Below are positions 55,097-63,414 of a DNA stretch of 64,000 nucleotides, piece after piece (position 1 is the stretch's first letter; each line of letters begins with the position of its first letter). A model generated the notes under the pieces. That model was not told where the DNA came from. It did no database searches and saw only the letters and a list, made by a program, of their open reading frames with translations. The stretch comes from Methylocystis sp. H62 (lineage in GTDB: Bacteria; Pseudomonadota; Alphaproteobacteria; Rhizobiales; Beijerinckiaceae): positions 32,931 through 96,930 of the forward strand of contig NZ_JADNQZ010000044.1 of the NCBI RefSeq assembly GCF_015709515.1. Direction: 5' to 3'. The translations under genes were made by a program, and so were the position numbers.

Positions 55097-56122
55097 GTGA
55101 ATCGCTTAAACTACCAGCACCTCTACTATTTTTGGGTCGTTGCTAAACATGGGGGCATAACTCGCGCATCCGAACGATTGGGGCTCGCACAGCCTACCAT
55201 CAGCAGTCAACTGTCAACCTTTGAAAGAAATATGGGGTCTCGTCTTTTCCAAAGGGACGGACGCAGGATGTCCCTGACATATGTCGGCGAGCGCCTCTTT
55301 CGCTATGCCGACCAAATCTTCAAGCTCGGAGAAGAGATCCATTTGTCGTTGCAAGAGGCACGAGCGCTGAGCGTTAGACGCCTGATTATCGGCGTTGTAG
55401 CCTCGCTTCCGAAGTTGGTGGTTTATCGCTTGTTGAGCCCGGCATTCGAGGTGGGTTCTCCGGTGCAAGTGGTCTGTCATGAAGATAAACTCGAACGGCT
55501 TATGCCAGAACTCGCATTGCACGACATCGATTTGGTAATTTCGGATGTGCCAGCAACGACCGCGGCCGGCACCCGGGTATACAATCATCTTCTCGGACAA
55601 TCCCAGATTGCGGTGTTCGGCTCGAAGAAGTTGGGGCCTTCATACTGCGAGAACTTTCCAGTATCCCTGAACGGCGCGCCCCTGCTATTGCAGACAACGA
55701 ATATCGCGCTCCGGGTATCGCTCGACGAATGGTTCGAGGAACACAACATCCGACCTAATATAGTAGCCGAAATTGAAGACAGCGCGCTGCTAAAAACGTT
55801 CGCCGCTGAAGGGGTTGGGCTGGCAATCGCGCCATCGATCCTGGCCAACGCGCTGCAGCGCCAACATGACTTGAATGTCATCGGCGAGCTCGAGGGTCTA
55901 TCCGAGCAATTCTATGCGATCACAACGCAGAAAAAGTTCAGAAACCCCATGATTTCAGCCATTATCAAAGGGCCGGACCGAACCGACAGCGATTGCGCCA
56001 CGGAAGATTTGGAGCGTCAGAATGGATATTCCAGACCTTGGCTCATGAAGCTCTTGTCCCTAAGTTACATCTGGCTAAATCTCCCCGAAGCCTGCGAAGC
56101 AACCGCCTTGTTGTGCCTCTGA
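55097..56122 (+). CDS. nhaR: NhaR-like LysR-family regulator
   Basis: A 341-residue LysR-type regulator beginning NRLNYQHLYYFWVVAKHGGITRASERL, the N-terminus characteristic of NhaR, with HTH LAQPTISSQLSTFERNMG and a substrate-binding domain. NhaR activates Na+/H+ antiporter genes in response to Na+. GTG 55097 has AAGGAG upstream. The last about 40 residues (after ISAIIKGPDR) do not match the family, so the natural end is probably replaced where an IS5-type remnant begins. A DUF1538 antiporter-type pair lies downstream past an IS. Confidence 0.85.
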   Translation: MNRLNYQHLYYFWVVAKHGGITRASERLGLAQPTISSQLSTFERNMGSRLFQRDGRRMSLTYVGERLFRYADQIFKLGEEIHLSLQEARALSVRRLIIGVVASLPKLVVYRLLSPAFEVGSPVQVVCHEDKLERLMPELALHDIDLVISDVPATTAAGTRVYNHLLGQSQIAVFGSKKLGPSYCENFPVSLNGAPLLLQTTNIALRVSLDEWFEEHNIRPNIVAEIEDSALLKTFAAEGVGLAIAPSILANALQRQHDLNVIGELEGLSEQFYAITTQKKFRNPMISAIIKGPDRTDSDCATEDLERQNGYSRPWLMKLLSLSYIWLNLPEACEATALLCL

Positions 56123-56160
56123 CGTCACACGAAAGTTGAACAGCGTGCCGAGTCGGCGAC

Positions 56161-56445
56161 GCGAGGTCGCGGAGGTGCCGCATCTCGAGACGCTGCTCGA
56201 TATTGGCACGGATACGCAGCCCGGCGTCATCATCGACGACAAGGGCTATTTCAGCAAGGACGATCGCCGCATATGCAAGATCGCTCGGCGATGCGCCCCC
56301 GTCCCGTAGGTCAATGAAAAAGACCCCCTTTTTTCTTCGCGCACGCTCTATAAGGCGCGTTCGCGCGCCGAGCAGGGCTTCGGTCGGCTCAAATGAATTC
56401 AAAGTGCGTCGCTCTACGCTGCGAGACGGCCGCCTCTCTGTTTGA
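56161..56445 (+). pseudogene. IS5-family transposase C-terminal remnant
   Basis: The + frame reads VPHLETLLDIGTDTQPGVIIDDKGYFSKDDRRI, then a stop, then LYKARSRAEQGFGRLK, a frameshift and CVALRCETAASLFDQI. This is the conserved end of IS5-group DDE transposases, including the catalytic Glu region (RAEQGFGRLK). Several disruptions make it inactive. It starts just past the nhaR stop. Confidence 0.75.
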
Positions 56446-56450
56446 TCAAA

Positions 56451-56702
56451 TTACCTCTCCTTGAGAAATGAAATATATTGCCATTGAGGGGCGTTGGCAC
56501 CGACTCGCCGATGCTCCTCCCGTTGGCGGAGGGCGTTCTTGTGCTCGCCGACAACATGCTCGGTAAATAGACCGCCCATTCGGCATTCGTCGAAGAGCAT
56601 CGATGCGATCTTCAACATTGAGCGCGAGATCAGGACTGTCTCGGAAAGGAGCATCTGACCAATTGTCCTCTTGAACCGACCATGCTGTTGCTCATTCGTC
56701 AA
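56451..56702 (-). CDS. Possible small hypothetical protein
   Basis: An 83-residue minus-strand frame starting with TTG (MTNEQQHGRFKRTIGQ); an internal ATG at 56654 gives 67 residues. It is basic and helical (LISRSMLKIASMLFDECRMGG, VVGEHKNALRQREEHRRV). No family recognised. It lies between two IS remnants, so it may itself be a leftover piece. Confidence 0.35.
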   Translation of the reverse strand: MTNEQQHGRFKRTIGQMLLSETVLISRSMLKIASMLFDECRMGGLFTEHVVGEHKNALRQREEHRRVGANAPQWQYISFLKER

Positions 56703-56916
56703 TCTCTGCTTCCCTTGTTCAGGAGACGGATACAGTAAGAGGTAGGCGTCTCGGCCTTGTCAGGAGACGCGCTAGAGATTTGATGTCCCTTCTCGATCGC
56801 ATTGAGGATATGTGTCTGACATGTCAGAAATTTGCGTTGGCAGGCGGTCTCGACCGGCGGCGGCAACTCTCAGGCTTTGTCCATGCCAAAGAAGAAAGGG
56901 ATCGTGTCCCTTGGCG

Positions 56917-58305
56917 TGGTGTAGCTGGTTGGCGTGATCGCCACGTTCGCCGGGAAGCCGGGTTGATCAGGCGGCTACAACGGGCAGCCCGACGATGGGA
57001 TCATCGCTCAAGGGCGCGATTGTTTCCAGTGTCATGTATCGGCTGCGCTGGACGGCCCATTCGTCATTCTGTTCGAGCAGGATCGCGCCGACGAGGCGGA
57101 TGATGGCGGCCTCGTTGGGGAAGATGCCGACGACCTCGGTGCGCCGCTTGATTTCGCCGTTCAGCCGTTCGATCGGATTTGTGCTGTGCAGCTTGGCCCG
57201 GTGCGCGGCCGGGAAGCTCATATAGGCGAGCACGTCGGTCTCGGCGTCGTCCATGAGGTTCGCAAGTTTCGGCAGCTTGGGCCGCAACTGGTCGGCGACC
57301 TTGCGCCGTTGGCCTTTCGCCGCTTCGGCGTCGTCCTGCGCGAAGGCGGTGGCGATGAAGGCGGAGACGACGCGCCGTCCGCTCCTTCCGGCATGAGCGA
57401 GCGCATTGCGCATAAAGTGGACGCGGCAGCGCTGCCATGTCGATTGCAGAACCTTGGCGACTGCGGCCTTCAGCCCTTCATGCGCATCGGACACAACGAG
57501 CTTGACGCCACGCAGCCCTCTCCGGCGCAGTTTGCGCAAAAACTCGGTCCAGAAGGTCTCGGCCTCCGAAGGGCCGATATCCATGCCGAGCACTTCGCGC
57601 CTGCCGTCGTCGTTGACGCCCACCGCGATGATCGTCGCCAGCGAGACGACGCGGCCGTTCTGGCGCGCCTTCACATAGGTCGCGTCGATCCAAAGATAGG
57701 GCCAGTCGCCTTCGATCGGCCGCTCGAGGAAGGCCGTCACCCGCTCGTCGATCTCCTCGCACAGCCGGCTCACTTGGCTCTTGGAGACGCCGCTCATGCC
57801 CATGGCCTTGACGAGATCGTCGACCGAGCGCGTCGAGACGCCCTGGATATAGGCCTCCTGAATGACGGCGGTCAGCGCCTTCTCGGCCATCCGCCGCGGC
57901 TCCAGAAAACCGGGAAAGTAACTGCCCTTGCGCAGCTTGGGGATACGCAGCTCCACGGCGCCGGCGCGCGTTTCCAGGTCCGCTCGCGATAGCCGTTGCG
58001 CTGGGCGAGGCGCTCCGCGCTTTTCTCGCCATAGGCGACGCCGGTCAGAGCGCCGACCTCAATCTCCATCAGCCGCTCGGCGGCAAAGCCGATCATCTCG
58101 CGCAAAATATCCGCGTCGGGGGCCTTCTCAACAAGCGCGCGCAGGGTCATCATCTCGTCGGTCATCGGCAGTTCCTCGGTTGCGTTGGATGTTTCGCAAC
58201 CCGATCCTACCGGCGAATCGTCGATGACCACCGCAAGCCGATCGCTCGCTACGGCGCTAGCAAAAGCGCGCGTCGCGAGCGGCTTGCTCCCACTGAGCTA
58301 CACCA
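56917..58305 (-). mobile_element. IS256-family insertion sequence
   Basis: The ends share a terminal inverted repeat: TGGTGTAGCT at 56917-56926 and its complement AGCTACACCA at 58296-58305, with partial matching inward. The about 1.39-kb length is normal for IS256. I found no matching 8-9-base target duplication (CCCTTGGCG left, TCACTGGGG right), suggesting rearrangement after insertion. It separates nhaR from the DUF1538 genes. Confidence 0.8.
56967..58165 (-). pseudogene. IS256-family transposase with single frameshift
   Basis: The first part (MTDEMMTLRALVEKAPDADIL... to NGYRERTW) reads from ATG 58165. The rest ([22 protein letters not shown] onward, with [20 protein letters not shown] and the Glu in NPIERLN) is in another frame from about 57970. 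A single G missing from the expected TGGGAAACGCGC near 57985 explains the shift. The DDE residues are otherwise present. It is either an inactivated copy or a sequencing error. Confidence 0.85.
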
Positions 58306-58472
58306 TCACTGGGGGCACGACCAAGAAAGGCTTCCGCTGCCGCATATCAGCGCATAAGCGCTGCGACGCACCTAAGAGCTTCGAGGTCTCGCCGGGATTG
58401 GTGAACAACTTGTTCCCGGGAGTTCGATTCTGGAAACATTGACAAATCAACACCGAGACCTAGCTCCACGCT

Positions 58473-59165
58473 ATGTTGCCGCTATTAAAGGAAAAATTAC
58501 TGGAGGTGCTCAAGGCCGTCGCGCCGCTGTTCATTATGGTGTGCGTGCTCCAACTGACGCTGGTCAGCGCGCCAACGACAATTTTCATCGATTTTATCGG
58601 GGGATTGGTGTTCATCGTCGCAGGGATGCTGTTTCTTTTCGCCGGCGTGGACTACGGCATCCTACCGATGGGAAAATACATCGGTTCCGCCTTGCCGGAG
58701 AAAGGATCCATTGTACTCGTCGTCGCGGTCGCCTTCGCCTTCGGCTTCGCGACGACGGTCGCCGAACCCGATGTGCTCGTCCTCGCCAATCAGGTGAACC
58801 GCGTCACGAATGCGATTTCCCGGCAGGCCGTGCTCTATGCGATCGCTTTGGGCGTGGCGGTCTTTACCGCTATCGCAATGTCTCGCATCGTTTTCGGATT
58901 TTCGCTGCGCGGCCTGCTGACGGTCACCTATGGGGCTATGATCGTCCTCTCTTTCTTCGCGCCGGCGCAATTCGTCCCCCTCTCTTATGACGCCGGTAGC
59001 GTGACCACGGGCGTTTTGACAGCTCCGGTGGTCATTTCCATCGCTATAGGCTTAAGTTCCGTTCTCGCCGGCCGCTCGGCCATCTCCGACGGCTTTGGGC
59101 TCCTAGGATTCGCCTCGGTCGGTCCAATCTTCGTCATGATGGTCATAGGGATGTTTCTGCGGTGA
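58473..59165 (+). CDS. DUF1538 membrane protein, UmpA-like
   Basis: A 230-residue protein with about six or seven membrane helices and the DUF1538 pattern (GMLFLFAGVDYGILPMGKYIG, FGFATTVAEPDVLVLANQV). DUF1538 pairs (UmpA/UmpB) have been reported as two-component Na+(K+)/H+ antiporters in Halomonas. Its stop overlaps the second DUF1538 gene (GTGA). The start lies about 170 bases from the IS256 end, so the original promoter may be displaced. Confidence 0.85.
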   Translation: MLPLLKEKLLEVLKAVAPLFIMVCVLQLTLVSAPTTIFIDFIGGLVFIVAGMLFLFAGVDYGILPMGKYIGSALPEKGSIVLVVAVAFAFGFATTVAEPDVLVLANQVNRVTNAISRQAVLYAIALGVAVFTAIAMSRIVFGFSLRGLLTVTYGAMIVLSFFAPAQFVPLSYDAGSVTTGVLTAPVVISIAIGLSSVLAGRSAISDGFGLLGFASVGPIFVMMVIGMFLR

Positions 59166-59890
59166 AACTAGCTTCGCTGCTCGACGAATTCCGCGTCGTC
59201 GCGGAAAGCGTCACCGAGGCGGTGCTGCCGCTCCTCGCGCTCTTCCTTGTCTTCCAGGCGTTATTTCTAAAGCTGCCCCGCCGGAGCGTGTTGGATATTC
59301 TAACCGGTACACTCATGGCCGCGGCGGGGCTGCTTCTTTTCCTCGTCGGCGTTGAGATGAGTTTCATGCCCTTCGGCCGCTCAATCGGTGAGGCGATCGG
59401 CGCAATGCCGGAAAAGTGGCTGCTTGCGCCAATCGGCTTCTTGCTCGGCTTTGTCACCACCTGGAGCGAGCCGGCGGTGCGTATCTTCGCCGATCAGGTT
59501 GAGGAAGCTTCGACCGGCTCGATTTCGGCGCCGACCGTGCTCTATACGGTCAGCATCGGGGTTGCGCTGTCGGTCGCCCTCGGGCTTTTTCGGATTGCCT
59601 ACGGCATTCCGCTGCTCTTTCTACTTGCGCCTGGCTATGTGCTGGTCATCGTAATCATGTGGCTATGCGAAAAGGACTTCGTGGCGATCGCGGTCGATGC
59701 CGGCGGCGTCGCCACGGGCCCGATGGCGAATACGTTTCTTCTGGCGCTTGCGCTCGGTGCGGCAGATTTGGCCAATGGGAATACGATCGTCGAGGGCTTG
59801 GGGCTCGTGTCGCTGATTGCGCTCGCGCCCATGGTTTCAGTCATGACATTGGGACTTCTTGTCCGCTGGACCGGACCACGACAGGAGTAG
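59162..59890 (+). CDS. DUF1538 membrane protein, UmpB-like
   Basis: A 242-residue paralogue of the preceding protein: LLFLVGVEMSFMPFGRSIGEA, FVTTWSEPAVRIFADQV. About seven hydrophobic segments. The start is GTG at 59162, overlapping the upstream stop. The tight coupling of two DUF1538 genes implies a heteromeric complex. A P-II-like gene follows after 5 bases, likely regulating transport. Confidence 0.86.
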   Translation: MKLASLLDEFRVVAESVTEAVLPLLALFLVFQALFLKLPRRSVLDILTGTLMAAAGLLLFLVGVEMSFMPFGRSIGEAIGAMPEKWLLAPIGFLLGFVTTWSEPAVRIFADQVEEASTGSISAPTVLYTVSIGVALSVALGLFRIAYGIPLLFLLAPGYVLVIVIMWLCEKDFVAIAVDAGGVATGPMANTFLLALALGAADLANGNTIVEGLGLVSLIALAPMVSVMTLGLLVRWTGPRQE

Positions 59891-59895
59891 GTACG

Positions 59896-60264
59896 ATGTT
59901 ATTGAACGCATCACTGATCGTGACCATCGTGCGGAAAGGATGGGGCAACACCGTCCTGGAAGCTTCGGTCAAAGCTGGCGCTCGCGGGGGCACGGTCGTT
60001 TATGGACGCGGCATCGGCGTCAACGAACATGAAACAATCTTTGGCATTTCTATCGAACCAGAAAAGGAGATCGTCCTCACCGTCGTCTATACGGATCAAA
60101 GCGATGCGATCCTCCAGGAGATCGTCCGCGCGGCCGAGCTGACGAAGCCCAATCACGGGCTCGCTTTCGTCATGCCGCTCGAAAAGGTGGTTGGCGTCCC
60201 TCATCTTCACAATGAACCACTCTGTCCAGGAGATCCATCGAAATCTAAAAAGCGTCAATCGTGA
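59896..60264 (+). CDS. P-II-like signalling protein
   Basis: A 122-residue protein with the P-II ferredoxin-like fold: ASLIVTIVRKGWGNTVLEASVKAGARGGTVVYGRG, then a T-loop region (GVNEHETIFGISIEPEKEIV), IVLTVVYTDQSDAI and VMPLEKVVGV in the C-terminal part. It lacks the classical Tyr51 T-loop context of GlnB, like P-II homologues that pair with transporters. Encoded 5 bases after the second DUF1538 gene, it is probably their regulator, sensing a nucleotide or ion-related signal. Confidence 0.85.
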   Translation: MLLNASLIVTIVRKGWGNTVLEASVKAGARGGTVVYGRGIGVNEHETIFGISIEPEKEIVLTVVYTDQSDAILQEIVRAAELTKPNHGLAFVMPLEKVVGVPHLHNEPLCPGDPSKSKKRQS

Positions 60265-60555
60265 CCTCGACGCGTTCAATTAAACGCGTGAAAATTGCTT
60301 CGGCATCGTCGGCTTCTTGCAGCCACGTTCTACACAGCACACAAAGCCTTAGAGCCGGGTTGGGACGAGGCGTCGATCAAAATTCTGCTTGCAACAAACC
60401 GAAGCGCTCGTTGCAACCGAACGCTAGGCTCTGTGGCGAGCGTCTTCCAGCGCCCTGATTTTGTTTCACTGACTTGCGTTACCGGTTAAGCGCTGTCGGC
60501 TCCTTTGGTGCGTAGCCATCCGGCGTAGGCCGCCGGCATGGAGTGTTTGGTGCTC
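60265..60555. other. Intergenic region between the P-II-like gene and the IS66 element
   Basis: About 290 bases with only short frames. The left end of the IS66-family element should lie here, possibly near GTTAAGCGCTGTCGG at 60484, but I could not match it confidently to a right end. Confidence 0.35.
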
Positions 60556-60789
60556 TCAACGCTTCAGAAGCGTGGGGTCGTCTTTGTGGATTTTGATCAG
60601 GTCGACGAGCGTCTCGATGCCGAAGTTCGTGAACGCCATGAGCTGTTCGTCGCCAAGTCCGTAGACCCAGATCACGCCGTCCTCGGTATCCATTTCCATG
60701 GCGACGTCGTGCAGCCAGTCGATGCTCTCGCCGAGATCGGCAGCGACGCGATCGATGGTCATCACACGGTGAACTTTGTTGACGTGCAT
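60556..60789 (-). CDS. IS66-associated small accessory protein
   Basis: A 77-residue acidic protein from ATG 60789 (MHVNKVHRVMTIDRVAADLGES...). The sequence (WLHDVAMEMDTEDGVIWVYGLGDEQLMAFTNFG) looks like the small accessory reading frame seen after tnpC in some rhizobial IS66 elements. It starts 2 bases beyond the tnpC stop. Its function is unknown. Confidence 0.7.
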   Translation of the reverse strand: MHVNKVHRVMTIDRVAADLGESIDWLHDVAMEMDTEDGVIWVYGLGDEQLMAFTNFGIETLVDLIKIHKDDPTLLKR

Positions 60790-60791
60790 GG

Positions 60792-62402
60792 TCAGGCCGC
60801 AATCGCCGGGTCTGCCGCTGCTGCTCGGCGCCAGTTCCACGGAAGCAGTTCATCAAGCCGGTGCGCGGGATACCCGGCGATGCGAGCCAGGACGTCGGCC
60901 AACCAAGCCTGCGGATCAAGGCCGTTCATTTTCGCCGTCACGATGAGGCCGTACATGGCCGCAGCGCGCTGCCCGCCGCGATCGGATCCGCAGAACAACC
61001 ACGATTTTCTTCCCAAAGCGATGCCGCGCAGGCCGCGCTCGGCGGCATTGTTGGACATGCACACACGTCCGTCATTAAGGAACAGCGTGAAGGCCGCCCA
61101 GCGCTTCAGCATGTACTGGATCGCCTTTGCCAGGTCGTGCCCGCGCGACAACTTGGTCGCCTGCTCTCGCATGTAGACGTGGAGATCGTCGACCAGAGGC
61201 CGGCTCGAGGCATGTCGAACCGCAACGCGCTCCTCCGGGCTCTTGCCGTTGATGGAGCGTTCGATTGCAAACAGCGCGTCGATGCGACGAACGACCTCAA
61301 TCGCGATCGGCGAGAGAGGTATCTCCTTCTTGCCCGAAGCCTTGCGACGCGCGTTCTCCTCAAGATCGGCCATGGCGAAGAACGGTCGGCGAGCGTGCAC
61401 CCAACACGCGGCCTCGCGAACGGGTCCCGGTTTTCGGTCCGCCAGATAGAGCTTGTTGTAACCGTCGTAGGCGTCGGCCTGCAGGATGCCGGCGTATCCC
61501 GCCAGATGGGTTTGTGGATGCTCGCCCTTCCGATCGCGCGAGTAGTAAAACATCGCTGCGGGCGGCCCGGCGCCGCCAAACGGTCTGTCATCGCGAACAT
61601 AAACCCAGCAGCGCCCAGTGTCGGTCTTGCCCTTCGCCAGCACCGGCACTGTCGTGTCGTCCCCATGCAAACGCTCGGCCGCCATCACATGGGCTTCGAT
61701 CAAGCGGCGGAGAGGATCGAGCGCCGCGCAGACCGCGCCCACTGCATCGGCCATCGTCGACAGCGCGATCGGCGCGCCTTCCAATGCATAGCGCTCGGCC
61801 TGACGATTCAGCGGCTGGTGCTGTCCGAACTTCTCGAACACGATCATCGCCAGCAGGCTCGGGCCCGCCCACGCGCGTGGTATCGGATGGAACGGCGCCG
61901 GCGCTTGCGTGATCTTCTCGCAGTCCCGGCAGGTGAACTTCTCCCGCACAGTCTCGATCACTTTCCATTGACGCGGCGTCGTCTCCAGCGTCTGCGTCAC
62001 ATCCTCGCCGAGCTTGCGCAGGCGCGAACCGCCGCAGCAGGCGCAGGTCTTGGGCGTCTCGATCACGACGCGTTCGCGCGGCAGATGCTCCGGGAATGTG
62101 TTGCGCTCCGGCCGCTTGCGCTCGAAGCCGGCGACTGTCGTCATTTTGGCGACAGCGCGCTCCGCGGCGAGTTCGTCTTCCGTCGCGCTCGCTTCCAGTT
62201 CTTCGAGTTCGAGCGACAATTGATCGAGCAGCCGCGCCGAGCGCTCCGACTTCTGCCCGTGAATCTGACGCTGCAACTTTGCGATCCGCAGCGTCTGCTG
62301 CGCGATCAGCGCCGCATCTTCCGACGCCTTCGCCCGCGCGACGGCCAGCTCCGCTTTCAGCACAGCGTTTTCGTCGAAAAGGGCTTTGGCCGCAGCGTCC
62401 AT
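60792..62402 (-). CDS. tnpC: IS66-family transposase TnpC
   Basis: A 536-residue DDE transposase from ATG 62402. It has an N-terminal coiled coil with the IS66 helix (LQRQIHGQKSERSARLL), a zinc-ribbon (CACCGGS...CRDCEK), catalytic Asp in LHGDDTTVPV and QADAYDGYNKLY, and the C-terminal AERGLRGIALGRKSWLFCGSDRGG with the Glu. It appears intact. A long frame on the opposite strand is its antisense shadow. Confidence 0.93.
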   Translation of the reverse strand: MDAAAKALFDENAVLKAELAVARAKASEDAALIAQQTLRIAKLQRQIHGQKSERSARLLDQLSLELEELEASATEDELAAERAVAKMTTVAGFERKRPERNTFPEHLPRERVVIETPKTCACCGGSRLRKLGEDVTQTLETTPRQWKVIETVREKFTCRDCEKITQAPAPFHPIPRAWAGPSLLAMIVFEKFGQHQPLNRQAERYALEGAPIALSTMADAVGAVCAALDPLRRLIEAHVMAAERLHGDDTTVPVLAKGKTDTGRCWVYVRDDRPFGGAGPPAAMFYYSRDRKGEHPQTHLAGYAGILQADAYDGYNKLYLADRKPGPVREAACWVHARRPFFAMADLEENARRKASGKKEIPLSPIAIEVVRRIDALFAIERSINGKSPEERVAVRHASSRPLVDDLHVYMREQATKLSRGHDLAKAIQYMLKRWAAFTLFLNDGRVCMSNNAAERGLRGIALGRKSWLFCGSDRGGQRAAAMYGLIVTAKMNGLDPQAWLADVLARIAGYPAHRLDELLPWNWRRAAAADPAIAA

Positions 62403-62500
62403 GAGCCGAAGTGAATCACAAAACGCGTGATTTGTGGCGCCCCAAAATGCACGCATCGCTACATTTTTTCGCCCCGCCCCGCCCAGATACCCGGCGCAGA

Positions 62501-62848
62501 TTAGCCAGCGCTCTTGGGTCGCCACGTCAGCTGTGGGTTTCTCCAATCTATCCCTTCAAGCATATAGGCCATCTGAGCGGCCGAAATCGACACCGCGCCC
62601 GCCGTCGCCGAGGGCCAGATGAACTTTCCGCGGTCGAGCCGCTTGGCATAGAGCGACAGACCGATCCCGTCGTGCCAGAGGATTTTGGCGAGATCGCCGC
62701 GGCGTCCGCGGAAAATGTAGAGATCGCCCGCATGAGGGTCGCGTTTCAATTGCTCTTGAACCTGAAGCGCGAGGCCCTGCATGCCGCGCCGCATGTCGGT
62801 GTGGCCCGTTGCAATCCATACCCGAACGCCGCTCGGAATCGGGATCAT
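62501..62848 (-). CDS. tnpB: IS66-family TnpB (Orf2)
   Basis: A 115-residue protein from ATG 62848: IPIPSGVRVWIATGHTDMRRGMQGLALQVQE, DPHAGDLYIFRGRRGDLAKILWHDGIGLSLYAKRL in part. This is the IS66 Orf2 signature. It overlaps the tnpA stop (ATGA) and is required with TnpA for transposition of IS66 elements. It appears intact. Confidence 0.92.
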   Translation of the reverse strand: MIPIPSGVRVWIATGHTDMRRGMQGLALQVQEQLKRDPHAGDLYIFRGRRGDLAKILWHDGIGLSLYAKRLDRGKFIWPSATAGAVSISAAQMAYMLEGIDWRNPQLTWRPKSAG

Positions 62849-63222
62849 CGCCGCGACAGCGCCTTCAGGACACGCGTGAGCGCCGCCGCCTCGACGTCCG
62901 CCCACACGATGATCCGATCGCCTTCAGAAAGCACAATCTCCATTTGGCAGGTCGGCGCGGGGCCGGAATACTCCGCCGCTGTCTCCGGCGTGATCGTCAC
63001 TGGCAGAATCGGCGCGAGGTCACTCAACCCGGCGGGCTCAACGGCAAGCTGCCGCCGCCAAGTGAAAAGTTGATTAGCGTTGAGATCGTAGCGTCTCGCC
63101 ACCTCGGCTATCGAGGCGCCTTCCGCAAGGCTCTCGTCGACGACCCGACGCTTCTCATCAAGGGTCCAGGATCGACGCCTGCGCCCGGGCGCCGCTCCAC
63201 CATCGTCCTTGCCGTCCGACAT
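62845..63222 (-). CDS. tnpA: IS66-family TnpA (HTH protein)
   Basis: A 125-residue protein with an IS3/IS66-type helix-turn-helix (RRRRSWTLDEKRRVVDESL, GASIAEVARRYDLNANQLFTWRRQL) and the IS66 C-terminus (DVEAAALTRVLKAL). It is the first gene of the element. A palindrome GTGTCCA...TGGACAC (63231-63257) just upstream may be a control site or lie near the IS end. Confidence 0.9.
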   Translation of the reverse strand: MSDGKDDGGAAPGRRRRSWTLDEKRRVVDESLAEGASIAEVARRYDLNANQLFTWRRQLAVEPAGLSDLAPILPVTITPETAAEYSGPAPTCQMEIVLSEGDRIIVWADVEAAALTRVLKALSRR

Positions 63223-63414
63223 CCGCGATAGTGTCCACTTGTATTAGAAATGGACACGATCACCGCGCCATTCATGCGCAATCTATCCAAGCGCAGCGCG
63301 CTCAGCGCCAGACGGTTCTCGCCGGCTTTCAATTACCCACATCTCCGGAGGGGCTTGCCCGATCTGAATCGGGCGTGATTTTGTCCGTGACGCCGAATCA
63401 CTGGGGCGTCATGG

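Larger units (their letters stand above)
60484..63257 (-). mobile_element. IS66-family element (intact-looking coding part)
   Basis: tnpA, tnpB, tnpC and a small accessory gene follow in IS66 order with ATGA-type overlaps and no frameshift. The exact ends could not be set: no convincing pair of terminal inverted repeats was found by eye. An IS4-type transposase begins about 190 bases beyond tnpA. Confidence 0.75.

Noticed and set aside
56043..56402. 119-residue minus-strand frame
   Set aside because: The + strand of this stretch encodes recognisable IS5 transposase remnants.
58281..58305. tRNA D-arm-like sequence on the minus strand (GGTGTAGCTCAGTGGGAGCA) near a TTCGATTC further along
   Set aside because: No anticodon or acceptor arms pair with it, and TGGTGTAGCT recurs at 56917 as the other terminal repeat of the IS256-family element.
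60861..62414. 517-residue open frame on the + strand
   Set aside because: It is the antisense shadow of the IS66 transposase, which has clear DDE motifs.
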